DNA of 64,000 nt from Acinetobacter chengduensis (lineage in GTDB: Bacteria; Pseudomonadota; Gammaproteobacteria; Pseudomonadales; Moraxellaceae), in the NCBI RefSeq assembly GCF_003664645.1, contig NZ_RCHC01000009.1, forward strand, positions 62,001 through 126,000, written 5' to 3'. A model generated the notes under the pieces. That model saw nothing but the letters and a program-made list of their open reading frames with translations. It did not search any database and was not told where the DNA came from. A program made the translations under genes and the position numbers. Each line of letters opens with the position of its first letter. Position 1 is the first letter of the stretch. This document shows positions 37,801 to 47,580 of this stretch, piece by piece.

Positions 37801-39381
37801 GGTTACCTGAGCAAATTGTTGACGGAAATAATCAGACACGTGACGAACTTGACGTGATAGAACCGCCATAGGCGTATCATCACCCATAGAACCGACTGCT
37901 TCTTGACCGCTTTCTGCGATTGGACGAAGCAATTGATCACGCTCTTCAAAGGTCACCAAGAACATTTTTTGCGCCGCTTTTAGGTCATCACCTTTTAAGC
38001 CTTGTTCACATAAATATTCTTCAAGCTCTGGACTACCTTGAATACGTACTGAGTTTTCACGCAACCATTGACGGTATGGACGCATACGTTTGAGATGGTT
38101 GCTGACATCTTGAGTATCAAGCATTTTCCCTGTATGCGTATCAATCACTAAGATTTGACCTGGGCCTACGCGACCTTTCGAAATCACATCTTCAGGCTCA
38201 TAACCCCACACACCAATTTCAGATGCCAGTGTGATATAGCCATTTTTAGTAATCACCCAACGTGCTGGACGTAAACCATTACGGTCAAGCATACAAATTG
38301 CATGACGACCATCTTGAATCACGAGACCCGCTGGACCATCCCAAGCTTCCATGTGTTTTGAGTTAAACTCATAAAATGCACGTAAATCCGCATCTAGAGT
38401 TTCAACGTTTTGCCAAGCTGGCGGAACGAGCATACGAAGTGCGCGGAACAAGTCCATTCCACCGCCAACTAAAAGCTCAAGCATATTATCCATACTTGAT
38501 GAATCCGAACCTGTACGGTTCACAATCGGATTCAGCTCAGTAATACCTGGCAAGAGTGGGTTTTCAAATTTTGGCGTGCGTGCCATTGCCCAGTTACGGT
38601 TTGCAGTAATGGTATTGATTTCACCATTATGTGCAAGGTAACGGAATGGTTGTGCCAAAGGCCAACGTGGTAAGGTGTTGGTTGAGAAACGTTGGTGGAA
38701 GACCACAATATGAGATGCTAAGCGTTCATCAGCCAAGTCAGTATAGAAGTCTGCAATAAATGCAGGCATCATCAAACCTTTATAGCTGATCACAGTTGAA
38801 CACAAAGTCGTTACATAAAAGTATGGATCTGCCGTTAATGCTTCTTCAGCACGACGACGCGCCATGAGTAACTTACGGTTAAACTCAACCTCAGTAACAC
38901 CCATTGGGCAGTTCACAATAATTTGTTCAAAACCTGGCAATGACTGCATAGCAATCGAGCCTAGAGCGTCATTGTTGGTTGGAATAACGCGCCAACCTAA
39001 AACTTTACAGCCTTCAGATTCGATTTCTTTGGTTAATACTTGTTTCGAGTGCACGGCAAGGGCTGGATCTAAATTTAGAAATACCGTTCCGACTGCAAAA
39101 ACTTCACTTAATGTGATATCGCTAATTTTCTTCGCTTCTTCACGAAAAAATTGCTTTGGCATAGCCAAAAGCAAACCACAACCGTCACCCGTTTTACCAT
39201 CCGCAGCAATACCGCCACGGTGGGTCATACAGCTTAGGCTATGAATAGCAGTCTTAACCAGATCATGGCTTGCATCACCCTGCATATGGGCGATTAAACC
39301 GAAACCACAGTTATCTTTAAACTCATCCGGTTGGTATAAACCTTGAGCGGGAGCTACAGTATTAGGCGATGGCATGTGCAT
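34900..39381 (-). CDS. gltB: Glutamate synthase large subunit
   Basis: A 1493-residue GOGAT alpha subunit that makes two glutamate from glutamine and 2-oxoglutarate, the main ammonia assimilation route with glutamine synthetase. The catalytic Cys of the class II amidotransferase domain is C25 ([10 protein letters not shown]), so a 24-residue propeptide must be removed. The FMN/synthase domain ([25 protein letters not shown]) and the [3Fe-4S] cysteines ([19 protein letters not shown]) are present, then the Gly-rich GXGXG beta-helix domain. GAAGGG six bases before the ATG supports the start. Confidence 0.97.
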   Translation of the reverse strand: MHMPSPNTVAPAQGLYQPDEFKDNCGFGLIAHMQGDASHDLVKTAIHSLSCMTHRGGIAADGKTGDGCGLLLAMPKQFFREEAKKISDITLSEVFAVGTVFLNLDPALAVHSKQVLTKEIESEGCKVLGWRVIPTNNDALGSIAMQSLPGFEQIIVNCPMGVTEVEFNRKLLMARRRAEEALTADPYFYVTTLCSTVISYKGLMMPAFIADFYTDLADERLASHIVVFHQRFSTNTLPRWPLAQPFRYLAHNGEINTITANRNWAMARTPKFENPLLPGITELNPIVNRTGSDSSSMDNMLELLVGGGMDLFRALRMLVPPAWQNVETLDADLRAFYEFNSKHMEAWDGPAGLVIQDGRHAICMLDRNGLRPARWVITKNGYITLASEIGVWGYEPEDVISKGRVGPGQILVIDTHTGKMLDTQDVSNHLKRMRPYRQWLRENSVRIQGSPELEEYLCEQGLKGDDLKAAQKMFLVTFEERDQLLRPIAESGQEAVGSMGDDTPMAVLSRQVRHVSDYFRQQFAQVTNPPIDPLRESIVMSLETCLGREQNVFEQSPEHADRLIISSPVLSNSKMHQIRTIGRTGYEIADIDLNYAVEEGLEAAIARICEEAATAIRAGKTLLVLSDRKIRQGFLPANALMATGAVHHHLINAGLRTDANIIVETALARDAHQFAVILGFGATAIYPYLAYDVINDLIAKGELLGDPIHAQANFRKGIEKGLLKVLSKMGISTVASYRGGQLFEAVGLSDDVVAKCFTGVPSRIKGATFVDLENDLKKLADLAWKARKPIEQGGMLKFVFDKEYHAFNPDVINALHKAVRSGNYADFKEYAELVNHRPIATIRDLFKLKTDNSIALDQVESVEAILPRFDSAGMSLGALSPEAHEAIAIAMNTIGGRSNSGEGGEDPARYGTIRNSKIKQIASGRFGVTPAYLTSAEVLQIKVAQGAKPGEGGQLPGGKVNGLIARLRYSVPGVTLISPPPHHDIYSIEDLSQLIFDLKQVNPQAMVSVKLVSEPGVGTIAAGVAKAYADFITISGYDGGTAASPLSSIHHAGSPWELGLSEAHQALRVNDLRGKVRVQTDGGLKTGLDVVKAAILGAESFGFGSTPMIALGCKYLRICHLNNCATGVATQQDHLRQEHYIGEPEMLINFFHFIAEETREWLAALGVSSLKDLIGRTDLLETLPGETEKHAHLDLSKLLESHPAAEGKAQYCQVEGNAPFDKGLLAEKMVAEILPAIEAGTTGEYSFTIGNCDRSIGARISGEIAKRYGNLSMEAHPVKVNLTGTAGQSLGVWNAGGLHISLEGDANDYVGKGMAGGRISIFPPKGSPFQTQNTAIIGNTCLYGATGGKLFAAGTAGERFAVRNSGAFAVIEGAGDHCCEYMTGGIVTVLGKVGHNFGAGMTGGFAYVLDLDNDFVDHYNHELIELNRISTEAMEEHQEFLLRIIDQHIKETGSAWAYKIRHEFDFYSRKFWLVKPKAANLQTLLKTTQADPQ

Positions 39382-39819
39382 AGCGTACCCTTCTTTTCTA
39401 CACTGCTCTTTCGAGCCAATAACAAAATCTAATTTTTTCTTTGCGATTTAGTCTTAATCTACTCACATAAATTGTTTTGCTGAGCAAATTTATTTCTTCT
39501 TCACATACTTAAGATATACCGAAAAACATCATCTTGCATGTAAATCGAAACATATTTTGCAGAACCACCAGTTCTCATCAGCCTGACTGCTTCGCACTCT
39601 CATCGAATCATTTTCGCGCCAAAATAGGGAGATATATTCAATTGATGCACCAATAAAGCAAATTTCATGCCAAACTAATGCAACATATAAGCAAGTACTG
39701 ATGAGTTAAGGGATTTATATTCAATATTATTATTTAGTGTTTTATTTTTAATCGATATTGCACCATTAAGGCGCATTTTTAAAATAAACTTAGTTTGTAA
39801 TGCGCCATTTTAGCTCGAA
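39382..39819. other. 438-base intergenic region upstream of gltB
   Basis: No convincing gene or RNA was found. It must hold the gltB promoter on the minus strand, but no good hexamer pair is evident. Two structures were noted: AGAAC-CACCA-GTTCT (39561-39575), an operator-like inverted repeat about 180 bases before gltB, and GGCGCAT...ATGCGCC (39770-39776, 39800-39806) close to the end of the SPOR-protein gene, without a T run. Confidence 0.5.
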
Positions 39820-40680
39820 CTAATTAAATGGGTCACTCACCTCATGTTCAACGGAATTTATAGGAGTTGTTTTAGGGCGAGTTGGCTCTGCAGAACTCTG
39901 AGATTTTTGCACATTCACCACATTACCCGAAGCATCACGTCGTGTAACCGTAGTAGTTGTCGTAACATTTTTAGCTGAATCCACTTGGGTTTCTGCTTGC
40001 TGTGCTTGCGCTTTTAATCGTGCTGCCGCTAACTGTGCCTCATCGACCTGTGGTAAAGGTGCTGTTTTTAATTTGACAGAATATATCTTACTGTTATTTT
40101 TTAATTCTTCAGTGCCTAAATCATTCACAAGAGGCTGATATTGATCAATCGCCACAACCACTGGCTTCACAGAGGCAGGTAAATTCATTTTCATATCTGC
40201 AATAGCTTGATTTGCTTCACTATTACTACGATATACGCCATACAATAAAACATATTGCTCGGGATGATCTTCACCAGAAAGACGTAAATAGATGAATGGC
40301 TTACGATCACCTTGCTTTCTCAAAAAGCTTTTAACAATTTCTTCGTTGGAGCTACGAAAGATCTCGACAGCTACATCATTTTTGTGTTCTGTAATAAATT
40401 TTGTACCACGAAACTCTGCTTCATGCTGTGCAGTCACCACCACACGCGTCGTCATATCTAAAGGCTTCACCTCATCATATAACGCACCAAGATGGTTCAT
40501 TGCCGCCACTTTTTCAGGTTGAATTTGTAATTCAACTTCCGTTTCGGGCTGTTTATCCACCTCAATCAATTCTTTAGTGTCTGTAACTGCCCAGAATACG
40601 AGCGCGCCAAATAGGCAAGCACCTCCCAATACGAGCCAAACGTATTGCTGGATAGGAAATTTTGCCTTTTGAAGCGCCAT
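39820..40680 (-). CDS. SPOR-type membrane protein at the damX position
   Basis: A 286-residue protein with one N-terminal membrane helix (about 13-32, YVWLVLGGACLFGALVFW), then a periplasmic region. Residues about 110-180 (KPFIYLRLSGEDHPEQYVLLYGVYRSNSEANQAIADM) resemble a SPOR-like repeat fold, and the tail (210-286) is low complexity, rich in Gln, Ala and Thr. It follows aroB by 14 bases, the slot held by damX in the E. coli aroK-aroB-damX operon. A peptidoglycan or septum role is inferred from position and topology; similarity to DamX is weak. Confidence 0.65.
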   Translation of the reverse strand: MALQKAKFPIQQYVWLVLGGACLFGALVFWAVTDTKELIEVDKQPETEVELQIQPEKVAAMNHLGALYDEVKPLDMTTRVVVTAQHEAEFRGTKFITEHKNDVAVEIFRSSNEEIVKSFLRKQGDRKPFIYLRLSGEDHPEQYVLLYGVYRSNSEANQAIADMKMNLPASVKPVVVAIDQYQPLVNDLGTEELKNNSKIYSVKLKTAPLPQVDEAQLAAARLKAQAQQAETQVDSAKNVTTTTTVTRRDASGNVVNVQKSQSSAEPTRPKTTPINSVEHEVSDPFN

Positions 40681-40694
40681 GATGAACCTTTTAC

Positions 40695-41774
40695 TTATCT
40701 CTGATTTGCCAGAATGGCTTGTTTCATTAATTCCACATCAAATTCTTTGGTAATGATCGCTTTGCCTAGTTTCTTCATCAGCACCAAACGCAATTGGCCA
40801 TTCAGCACTTTTTTATCATGCGACATATATGATAAGAATTGATCTAATGGAATTTTAGGGCAAACCGTAGGTAAATTGGCACGTAAAATGATATTTTTTG
40901 TACGTTGTACATCATCCGCACTCAACCATCCCATTCGATGCGACAAATCTGCCGCCATGATCATGCCTACAGCAACAGCCTCACCATGTAACCATTCACC
41001 ATAACCCAAGTACGATTCAATGGCATGACCAAAGGTATGACCTAGATTTAACAAAGCACGCTCACCTTGTTCTTTTTCATCATTGGCCACAATTCGCGCT
41101 TTATGTGCACATGAACGATAGACTGCTTCAGCCAATAATTCAGCATCGCGTTTTACCAGACCGTCCATATTTTGTTCTAACCAAAGCAAGAAGTCTGCAT
41201 CACCTAATAACGCATACTTAATGACTTCAGACAAACCTGCTGATAATTCACGATCTGGTAAAGTATCCAATTGAGACATATCTGCCAACACCACTTGCGG
41301 TTGCTGGAATGCACCAATCATATTTTTACCTAAAGGGTGATTAATTCCTGTTTTCCCCCCAACACTTGAATCTACTTGTGAAAGTAAAGTCGTCGGGACT
41401 TGAATAAAATACACACCACGCTGAAAACATGCCGATGCAAAACCAGCCATATCACCAATAACACCACCGCCTAAAGCAAGTACGGTGCAATCTCGATTGA
41501 AACCTGCCTGAAGCAAAGCATCAAAAATGAGATTTAAGTGTTCACTATTTTTATATTTTTCACCATCAGGCAAGATGCATGTCGCGACAGTTTTGCCCAA
41601 TGCTTGGATGGATTGTTGGTAATGCTCCAAATAAAGCGGTGCTACCGTAGCATTTGACACAATCATCACCTGTTGCCCATGAATAAATGGCTCTAACAAG
41701 CTTTGTGGATTTAAATCACTACCAATAAAAATAGGATAACGGCGTTCGCCAAGTTCAACATATAAGGTTTGCAT
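40695..41774 (-). CDS. aroB: 3-dehydroquinate synthase
   Basis: A 359-residue enzyme for the second shikimate-pathway step, DAHP to 3-dehydroquinate, using NAD and a divalent metal. [48 protein letters not shown] and the metal-binding residues in [13 protein letters not shown] and [11 protein letters not shown] are all present. It follows aroK by 13 bases, the conserved gammaproteobacterial arrangement, and is probably transcribed with the pil genes upstream. Confidence 0.97.
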   Translation of the reverse strand: MQTLYVELGERRYPIFIGSDLNPQSLLEPFIHGQQVMIVSNATVAPLYLEHYQQSIQALGKTVATCILPDGEKYKNSEHLNLIFDALLQAGFNRDCTVLALGGGVIGDMAGFASACFQRGVYFIQVPTTLLSQVDSSVGGKTGINHPLGKNMIGAFQQPQVVLADMSQLDTLPDRELSAGLSEVIKYALLGDADFLLWLEQNMDGLVKRDAELLAEAVYRSCAHKARIVANDEKEQGERALLNLGHTFGHAIESYLGYGEWLHGEAVAVGMIMAADLSHRMGWLSADDVQRTKNIILRANLPTVCPKIPLDQFLSYMSHDKKVLNGQLRLVLMKKLGKAIITKEFDVELMKQAILANQR

Positions 41775-41787
41775 GAATATCGCCGAT

Positions 41788-42369
41788 CTATGACTGACTA
41801 AGAACAGGAGTAGAAACGATCATGTTTAAGATTTTATGCGCTAAATCACGCGCAGCACCTTGATTCGTTTCAATAATATGATGTGCAACCTCACGATAGA
41901 GTGGGTCACGTATTGCCAATAAATCTTTCAATTTTTGTTCAGGATTTTCGACTTGCAATAAAGGGCGATTTTTATCGCGAAAGGTCCGCTGCAGTTGAAT
42001 TTCAACTGGCGTATAGAGATAGACAACAATACCACGATGTTTGAGAAATTCGCGGTTAGGGGCTTGTGTAACTGCACCACCACCCGTGGCTAAAACCAAA
42101 TGCTGACGTGCCGTTAACTCATCAATCACAATAGTTTCACGACTACGAAAACCGACTTCCCCTTCCTTTTCAAAAATCCAAGGAATGGTTGCACCTGTTT
42201 TGCGTTCAATCTCATGATCACTATCAAGAAATTCACGCCCTAACAATTCTGCTAGATGTCGCCCAACGGTTGTTTTTCCTGCCCCCATAGGCCCTACCAA
42301 ATATATATTTGGTAGGGATTCAAACTCTTTGCTTGGCAAGGAGTCACCTTTTGATTTTGTTAATTTCAA
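41788..42369 (-). CDS. aroK: Shikimate kinase
   Basis: A 193-residue kinase phosphorylating shikimate at O3. P-loop [15 protein letters not shown] is at about residues 26-40, the shikimate-binding DSD and [10 protein letters not shown] (Arg) follow, then LATGGGAV and the lid DKNRPLL. The N-terminal 19 residues are longer than in E. coli AroK and may be partly spurious, but no good internal start is seen. Located six bases after pilQ, as in Pseudomonas and other relatives. Confidence 0.96.
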   Translation of the reverse strand: MKLTKSKGDSLPSKEFESLPNIYLVGPMGAGKTTVGRHLAELLGREFLDSDHEIERKTGATIPWIFEKEGEVGFRSRETIVIDELTARQHLVLATGGGAVTQAPNREFLKHRGIVVYLYTPVEIQLQRTFRDKNRPLLQVENPEQKLKDLLAIRDPLYREVAHHIIETNQGAARDLAHKILNMIVSTPVLSQS

Positions 42370-42375
42370 AATATA

Positions 42376-44466
42376 TTAATGATTTCTTGAAACACTGTCA
42401 TTAACAATTCGTGGCGTAACAAAAATTAGCAACTCAGTTTGTGCATTTGTTTTCACATTGTTTTTGAACAATACGCCAACAAATGGTAAATCACCTAGGA
42501 ATGGAACTTTTTGATACTGATTACGCTTAATATCATCAAAAATACCACCCAGTACAACTGTTTCGCCATCACCAACGAGAACATTGGTTTCAAGCTTATT
42601 GGTATTAATTAAGTAACCCGCAGACGTTAACTCACCAATGGTATCTTTTTCAATTTTAAGATCCATTTGCACTTTACCGTCAGGTGTAATACTCGGTGTA
42701 ACTTCCAACTTTAAGTTTGCGTCTACGAAACTGGTTGTTGTACCACCTTCAGCGCTCCAAGATTGATACGGAATTTGATCGCCACGTAAAATTGAAGCTT
42801 TCTGCTTATCCCCTGTCATAACTTTTGGCGCAGACAACACTTCACCATGACCATCTGATTGCAACGCAGTCAATTGCAAATCAAGCATAAAATCAGAGAT
42901 TTTCAATAATCCAAAATTAAATGTACCTGCCGTACCAGTAGCTAAATCAACCCCCAAATCAAATTTTGGCGAGTAATCCCCCCCCCATACATTTGATCCA
43001 TTCGCACCAGCGCTTAATGATGGATTGTTGCGTTGTAGGCCCCAACTCACACCTAGTTCACGCGAAAACTCTGTTTGTGCAGTTACAATACGCGCTTCAA
43101 CCATCACCTGTTTTACTTCAACATCAAGCAAATCGACCATCTTACGAATTTTATCAATATTATTTGCCGTATCATTCACGATTAATGTGTTAGTTCGCGC
43201 ATCAACAGAAATAGATCCACGTGAACTTAATAATGCATCCGAAGCATTACTGCCATTATTAGCACCACCCGTATTATTCGTTTTACTTTGCGTGATCAGT
43301 TTCTCAATATCAGCAACTTTAGCGTAACTTAACTTCAAATATTCAGTTTGAATAGGTGCAAGCTTCACACTCTGTTCTATAGCTTTCGCTTCATCTTCTT
43401 CTGCTTTAATCAATTCAGCAACTGGCGCAATCCAAATTACATTGCCATTACGACGTTTATCTAAATTCTTAGTTTTGAGCACAATATCTAATGCCTGATC
43501 CCAAGGAACATCTTTTAAGCGTAATGTAATATTGCCATTCACAGAATCTGCAGCCACCATATTGATATCAGTAAAGTCTGCAAGAAGTTGTAAAACACGG
43601 CGTACTTCAATATCTTGGAAGTCTAAAGAGATTTTTTTACCCGTATAATGATTCGATGCTTTTGCACGTGCTGGATTTTTATCTTCGGGACGCTTTAAAC
43701 TAATGGTTAGACGATTATCTGTCTGATACGCCATATATTCATAGCTACCACTAGATTCAATAGTAATCAAACCACTACCACGATCATTCTGTGCATCTAC
43801 TGTAGCAACAGGGGTCGCAAAATCATTCACATTTAAACGACGTGCCAAATGCGCTGGCACTTTATTGCCCAAAGTGCGTACAACGATCTTACTACCTTGC
43901 TGTTGTACATCAACTGGTGTATTGCTACCCAATAAATCAATAACAACTAAGCCTTCACCCGCCGAACCACGCTTAAATCCAATGTCCGAAATTCCCTGAG
44001 CTTGCTTTTGCACAGCTACAGGTGTTGATGCAGATGTATTTGCCACATTAATTTTAAGGATAAAGGTATTACCTTCAACACGTGTAGTAAATGCACCTGC
44101 ATCTGCTAAATTCACGGTCAAACGAGCACGTTGTGCATCAGAACTAATATCAACCGAGCTTGCTTCATTTGTTGCTACTGGAATAGAACTTTGCTTCAGG
44201 TTTTGCTGTGCTTTATCAAAATCGAGAATTAAACGCGATGGTTGTTCCAACTGATAAGCTTGAGGTTGTGGTGGCAAACCATTGAACATGACACGAATTT
44301 CAGTACCTTGTCCTGGAATTTGCATTGGTACCACATTCGTCACTGCAACACCCGCACTCGCGGCTTGCATGACCGCCATTGCTACAGCACCCATAGAAAA
44401 CTGACGAAACATACGGTTCATTGTATTGCCATCCCCAAAAATAAAATCTTGCATACTATTTTTCAT
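42376..44466 (-). CDS. pilQ: Type IV pilus secretin
   Basis: A 696-residue outer-membrane secretin through which the pilus emerges and DNA enters (ComQ in Acinetobacter baylyi). After an N-terminal signal region come two AMIN domains that bind peptidoglycan (about 40-120, 155-255), an STN/N0 domain (KISLDFQDIEVRRVLQLLADF), an N1/NolW domain ending LIVNDTANNIDKI, and the secretin core (VEARIVTAQTEFSRELGVSW; VLSAPKVMTGDKQKASI; the VTPSITPDGKVQM strand). Start: ATG at 44466 with AAAGGAA five bases upstream, 16 bases after pilP; a longer frame would overlap pilP. Confidence 0.96.
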   Translation of the reverse strand: MKNSMQDFIFGDGNTMNRMFRQFSMGAVAMAVMQAASAGVAVTNVVPMQIPGQGTEIRVMFNGLPPQPQAYQLEQPSRLILDFDKAQQNLKQSSIPVATNEASSVDISSDAQRARLTVNLADAGAFTTRVEGNTFILKINVANTSASTPVAVQKQAQGISDIGFKRGSAGEGLVVIDLLGSNTPVDVQQQGSKIVVRTLGNKVPAHLARRLNVNDFATPVATVDAQNDRGSGLITIESSGSYEYMAYQTDNRLTISLKRPEDKNPARAKASNHYTGKKISLDFQDIEVRRVLQLLADFTDINMVAADSVNGNITLRLKDVPWDQALDIVLKTKNLDKRRNGNVIWIAPVAELIKAEEDEAKAIEQSVKLAPIQTEYLKLSYAKVADIEKLITQSKTNNTGGANNGSNASDALLSSRGSISVDARTNTLIVNDTANNIDKIRKMVDLLDVEVKQVMVEARIVTAQTEFSRELGVSWGLQRNNPSLSAGANGSNVWGGDYSPKFDLGVDLATGTAGTFNFGLLKISDFMLDLQLTALQSDGHGEVLSAPKVMTGDKQKASILRGDQIPYQSWSAEGGTTTSFVDANLKLEVTPSITPDGKVQMDLKIEKDTIGELTSAGYLINTNKLETNVLVGDGETVVLGGIFDDIKRNQYQKVPFLGDLPFVGVLFKNNVKTNAQTELLIFVTPRIVNDSVSRNH

Positions 44467-44482
44467 TTTTATTCCTTTAAGC

Positions 44483-45010
44483 TTAAGGTGCTGGTCCAAT
44501 TAAAATAAGACTTCTCGGACGTTCAACATATCCTTCTCGCCCATCTGGAATAACCTCAATCAAGTCAATCTGTGTTGGCGTTATATTGACAATACGCCCC
44601 TGATTAAGCCCCATATAATTACCGCGCTGAACACGCTCAATTTGCCCATCTGGTGTTTGAATTAATGCAATGATGCCACCAGCTTGGTTACGCAAACTTC
44701 CCTTCATATTTAAGGTTTCTAAAGCATAACTTTCTAATGGTTGTTGCTGACGATTAAAGTTTGGATAAACACGCTTACCCGCCATAATTTTCAGCTCAGC
44801 CGCCAACGAACTTGGTAAGAAAGGGCTTTTTAGTTGATGTGCAGCATAAACAAATGTTTCTGTCGAAGTAAAATCTGGTGCTGGCTCGATTGGCAGTGGT
44901 GGTTGATTACGAATATTCGCCATTTCTTGATTAACTGCATCAATACGACTATCACATCCAACCAAAGCAAAGCCAATGAGTGAAAATAATGCAATTCTAT
45001 TCATTTTCAT
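44483..45010 (-). CDS. pilP: Pilus assembly lipoprotein PilP
   Basis: A 175-residue lipoprotein (lipobox FALVGC, acylated Cys19) that links PilN/PilO in the inner membrane to the secretin PilQ. The conserved beta domain (LESYALETLNMKGSLRNQAG, YMGLNQGRIVNITPTQIDLIE) is visible. The ATG overlaps the pilO stop by one base (TAATG); an ATG two codons later is an alternative. Corresponds to ComL in the comMNOLQ operon of A. baylyi. Confidence 0.94.
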   Translation of the reverse strand: MKMNRIALFSLIGFALVGCDSRIDAVNQEMANIRNQPPLPIEPAPDFTSTETFVYAAHQLKSPFLPSSLAAELKIMAGKRVYPNFNRQQQPLESYALETLNMKGSLRNQAGGIIALIQTPDGQIERVQRGNYMGLNQGRIVNITPTQIDLIEVIPDGREGYVERPRSLILIGPAP

Positions 45011-45708
45011 TATTGAGCTCCTTCCGTAGGTGTACTATCACTATTACCTACATAGCGATATGTTTTCGCCTGAAGAACGTAATTAATGCTTGGGATTTCA
45101 GACTTTTTCTGAGGATTTTCAGAAGAGCTAATCGTAAAATCATGCAAAGTAACAATACGTGACAACCCAGCAATTCCACTTACAAAACTACCAAATGCAT
45201 GATAATCACCTGTGGCTTCCATTGAAATCGGTTGCTCAATAAAGAATTCTTGTTTTACTTCTGGCTCTAGTCGAATATTTTTAAATTTCAATCCAGAGTT
45301 CACACCCGTTACGTTAATATCTTCAACTAAACCAGGAATCTCTGTTTCTTTAGGCAATTGATCCAATTGCTGATTAAAACGCGCTTCCATATCCTGCAAT
45401 TGAGTCTGATACTGTTGTAAATTACGCAACTTAGATTCTTTTTCACGAAACTCATTTAATAAATTTTGTTCTTGTGCATGAGCACCATCAATCGACTCCA
45501 TTTTGCCTTTAATCATGACAAAATAGCTCAGTGCTAATACTAACAAGACAATAAAAATCCAACAGGTAATTTTGACAGATAAAGGCCAACTACCATAGTT
45601 ATTTGGATCCAAGGTATTAAATTGCTGTAAAAACTTATCCAGCGTCATTTTCTTCTTTGCTGGCGCAACAGTTGCTTGACTTAAATCATCAAATTCTTCA
45701 CGACTCAT
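45010..45708 (-). CDS. pilO: Type IV pilus alignment protein PilO
   Basis: A 232-residue bitopic inner-membrane protein: cytoplasmic tail (1-45), one membrane helix (ITCWIFIVLLVLALSYFVMI), a coiled coil (about 75-120) and a ferredoxin-like periplasmic domain. It forms the PilN/PilO dimer with the upstream gene product. Start overlaps pilN by four bases (ATGA). Confidence 0.94.
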   Translation of the reverse strand: MSREEFDDLSQATVAPAKKKMTLDKFLQQFNTLDPNNYGSWPLSVKITCWIFIVLLVLALSYFVMIKGKMESIDGAHAQEQNLLNEFREKESKLRNLQQYQTQLQDMEARFNQQLDQLPKETEIPGLVEDINVTGVNSGLKFKNIRLEPEVKQEFFIEQPISMEATGDYHAFGSFVSGIAGLSRIVTLHDFTISSSENPQKKSEIPSINYVLQAKTYRYVGNSDSTPTEGAQ

Positions 45709-46358
45709 TTCGCCACCTCCGCTGTAGATGCTGCTGAATCAGCCCCTGTAGCACTTCCTTCTACATTTGCTACGGGTTGTGGGATCGTATCTAAGTCTGC
45801 AGTGACCACAAAATTGCCATAACTTTCTTCAACACGAGGAACCACTGATTTTGGGGCTTCATCTTTATTTACTTCAACAGCCAAGAATGAATTCATGAAA
45901 GCATTGCGATACCATGGTGAAGCTTCCAAGTTACGCAGGAACTCTGCGACAGCATTTGGACTTTCTGCCTTACCTTCAAAAGTAAATTTATCCCCAGCTC
46001 GAGTAAACCTTGTAATATAAACATTACTTGGCACCACACGAACCAGTTCATCAATTAAATGTACTGCTATTGGACGCTGGCTTTGTAAACCTTGAATCAA
46101 CTTCATACGTTCAATAATGGCATTACGCTGTTCTTGCAAGCCATCTAGTGACTTTAATTGTACATCTAGATTTTGGTTGGTACTCACAATCAACTGATTG
46201 GCTTGTTCTTGATCCTGTAGTTTTTGATCGTAGTAGAACCATACAGCAGTAGCTACAATAACCCCTAGAAAAAATGCCCCAATGCAAATTGCAATAAATT
46301 CTTTTTTTCGTTTCTCTCTTAGCTCATCGCGCCAAGGGAGTAAGTTAATTTTTGCCAT
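45705..46358 (-). CDS. pilN: Type IV pilus alignment protein PilN
   Basis: A 217-residue protein opening MAKINLLPWRDELREKRKKE: the INLLPWR motif binds the groove of PilM in the cytoplasm. One membrane helix (about 23-44) is followed by a periplasmic coiled coil and alpha/beta domain. The ATG overlaps the pilM stop (TAATG). Corresponds to ComN. Confidence 0.96.
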   Translation of the reverse strand: MAKINLLPWRDELREKRKKEFIAICIGAFFLGVIVATAVWFYYDQKLQDQEQANQLIVSTNQNLDVQLKSLDGLQEQRNAIIERMKLIQGLQSQRPIAVHLIDELVRVVPSNVYITRFTRAGDKFTFEGKAESPNAVAEFLRNLEASPWYRNAFMNSFLAVEVNKDEAPKSVVPRVEESYGNFVVTADLDTIPQPVANVEGSATGADSAASTAEVAK

Positions 46359-47416
46359 TAATCAAAACTCCTCAATGCTAAGCCACATGCCACCAATAAT
46401 GATGAAGCATCATTTTCAATTTTTTTAATATCAATTTGAGGTGAAAAACCCATTTGTAAAAATGGATTGGCAATCGTGACGCGATATCCCAACTTTTGTT
46501 GCAACAATTTTGCAAGACCCGGAATATTGGCATTTCCTCCAGCCAATAAAATATGATCAATTTCATTGAACTGTGAAGACGAAAAGAAGAATTGTAATGA
46601 ACGTGCTGCTTGTTGCACTACGGCCTCTAGGAAAGGCTCTAATACTTCAACATCATAATCGTCTGGTAAAGCACGCGTTTTTTTTGCACGCCCAGCTTCT
46701 TCAAAAGAAAGACCATAACGGTTTTGAATTTCTTGGGTCAGTTGTTTTCCGCCAAATACCTGTTCACGACTGTAAATGACTTTATTATTTTGCATTACGT
46801 ACAACGTCGTCATGCTATGACCAATATCTAAAATACCTACCGTTTTCACGCCCATCGGCAAGGTATCTGAAAAAACTTTAAATGCATTTTCTAATGCAAA
46901 ACTTTCGACGTCCGCAATTTTAGGCGTCAAACCCGCCATTTCCAAAACTTCAGAACGACCTTCAATATTTTCAATCAGCGTTGCAACTAAGAGTACATTG
47001 ACGCGGTTTGGATTAGATAAAACATCAGGGAGAACTTCAAAATCTAGACTTGCTTCATCCAATGGGAATGGAATGTATTGTTCGGCATCCATACGAATCT
47101 GTACTTCACGCTCATCACTCGTCATATCCGCATCCATTTCAATGACCTTAGTGATCACCATAGATGTTGGGATGGCAAATGCTGCATTTGAAGATTGCGT
47201 ATTGGCTAAATTAATTGCGCGCTCAAGGGAGTCCCCAACCGCTTCAGGGTTTAAGATGTTTTTTTCAACAACACTGCCTTCTTGCAGTGGTACCAAAGCA
47301 TAGCTTTCGACCCAATGCCTGCCGCCTTTTACAGAAAGTTCCAGAACCTTAACAGAAGTTGAACTAATATCTACTCCTATTAACCCCTTATTTGGCTTAC
47401 GATATAACCTGAGCAC
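46358..47416 (-). CDS. pilM: Type IV pilus actin-like protein PilM
   Basis: A 352-residue actin-fold ATPase-like protein: GVDISSTSVKVLELS (phosphate 1), GILDIGHSMTTLYVM (phosphate 2) and LLAGGNANIPGLAKLL (adenosine). It binds PilN and couples the cytoplasmic motors to the alignment complex. The start is GTG at 47416, with AGGA eight bases upstream; a nearby ATG is out of frame. First gene of the pilMNOPQ-aroKB unit, divergent from ponA across a 164-base gap. Confidence 0.95.
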   Translation of the reverse strand: MLRLYRKPNKGLIGVDISSTSVKVLELSVKGGRHWVESYALVPLQEGSVVEKNILNPEAVGDSLERAINLANTQSSNAAFAIPTSMVITKVIEMDADMTSDEREVQIRMDAEQYIPFPLDEASLDFEVLPDVLSNPNRVNVLLVATLIENIEGRSEVLEMAGLTPKIADVESFALENAFKVFSDTLPMGVKTVGILDIGHSMTTLYVMQNNKVIYSREQVFGGKQLTQEIQNRYGLSFEEAGRAKKTRALPDDYDVEVLEPFLEAVVQQAARSLQFFFSSSQFNEIDHILLAGGNANIPGLAKLLQQKLGYRVTIANPFLQMGFSPQIDIKKIENDASSLLVACGLALRSFD

Positions 47417-47580
47417 AATATCATTCCTATTATTTTTTTATCCCCAAAAAAGTAACTCACTAACTATAATCGGCCTATAATTTATCGCAGATACAATATC
47501 TCATATAACAATCTGCGCGCCTTAAGGATATACTGACCGCTAATTAGTTTGCCATTAGCTCTTATTAAAACTTACTTGTT

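Noticed and set aside
39770..39806. GGCGCAT...ATGCGCC hairpin as terminator of the SPOR gene
   Set aside because: Long loop and no T run on the minus-strand exit; left as an unnamed structure.
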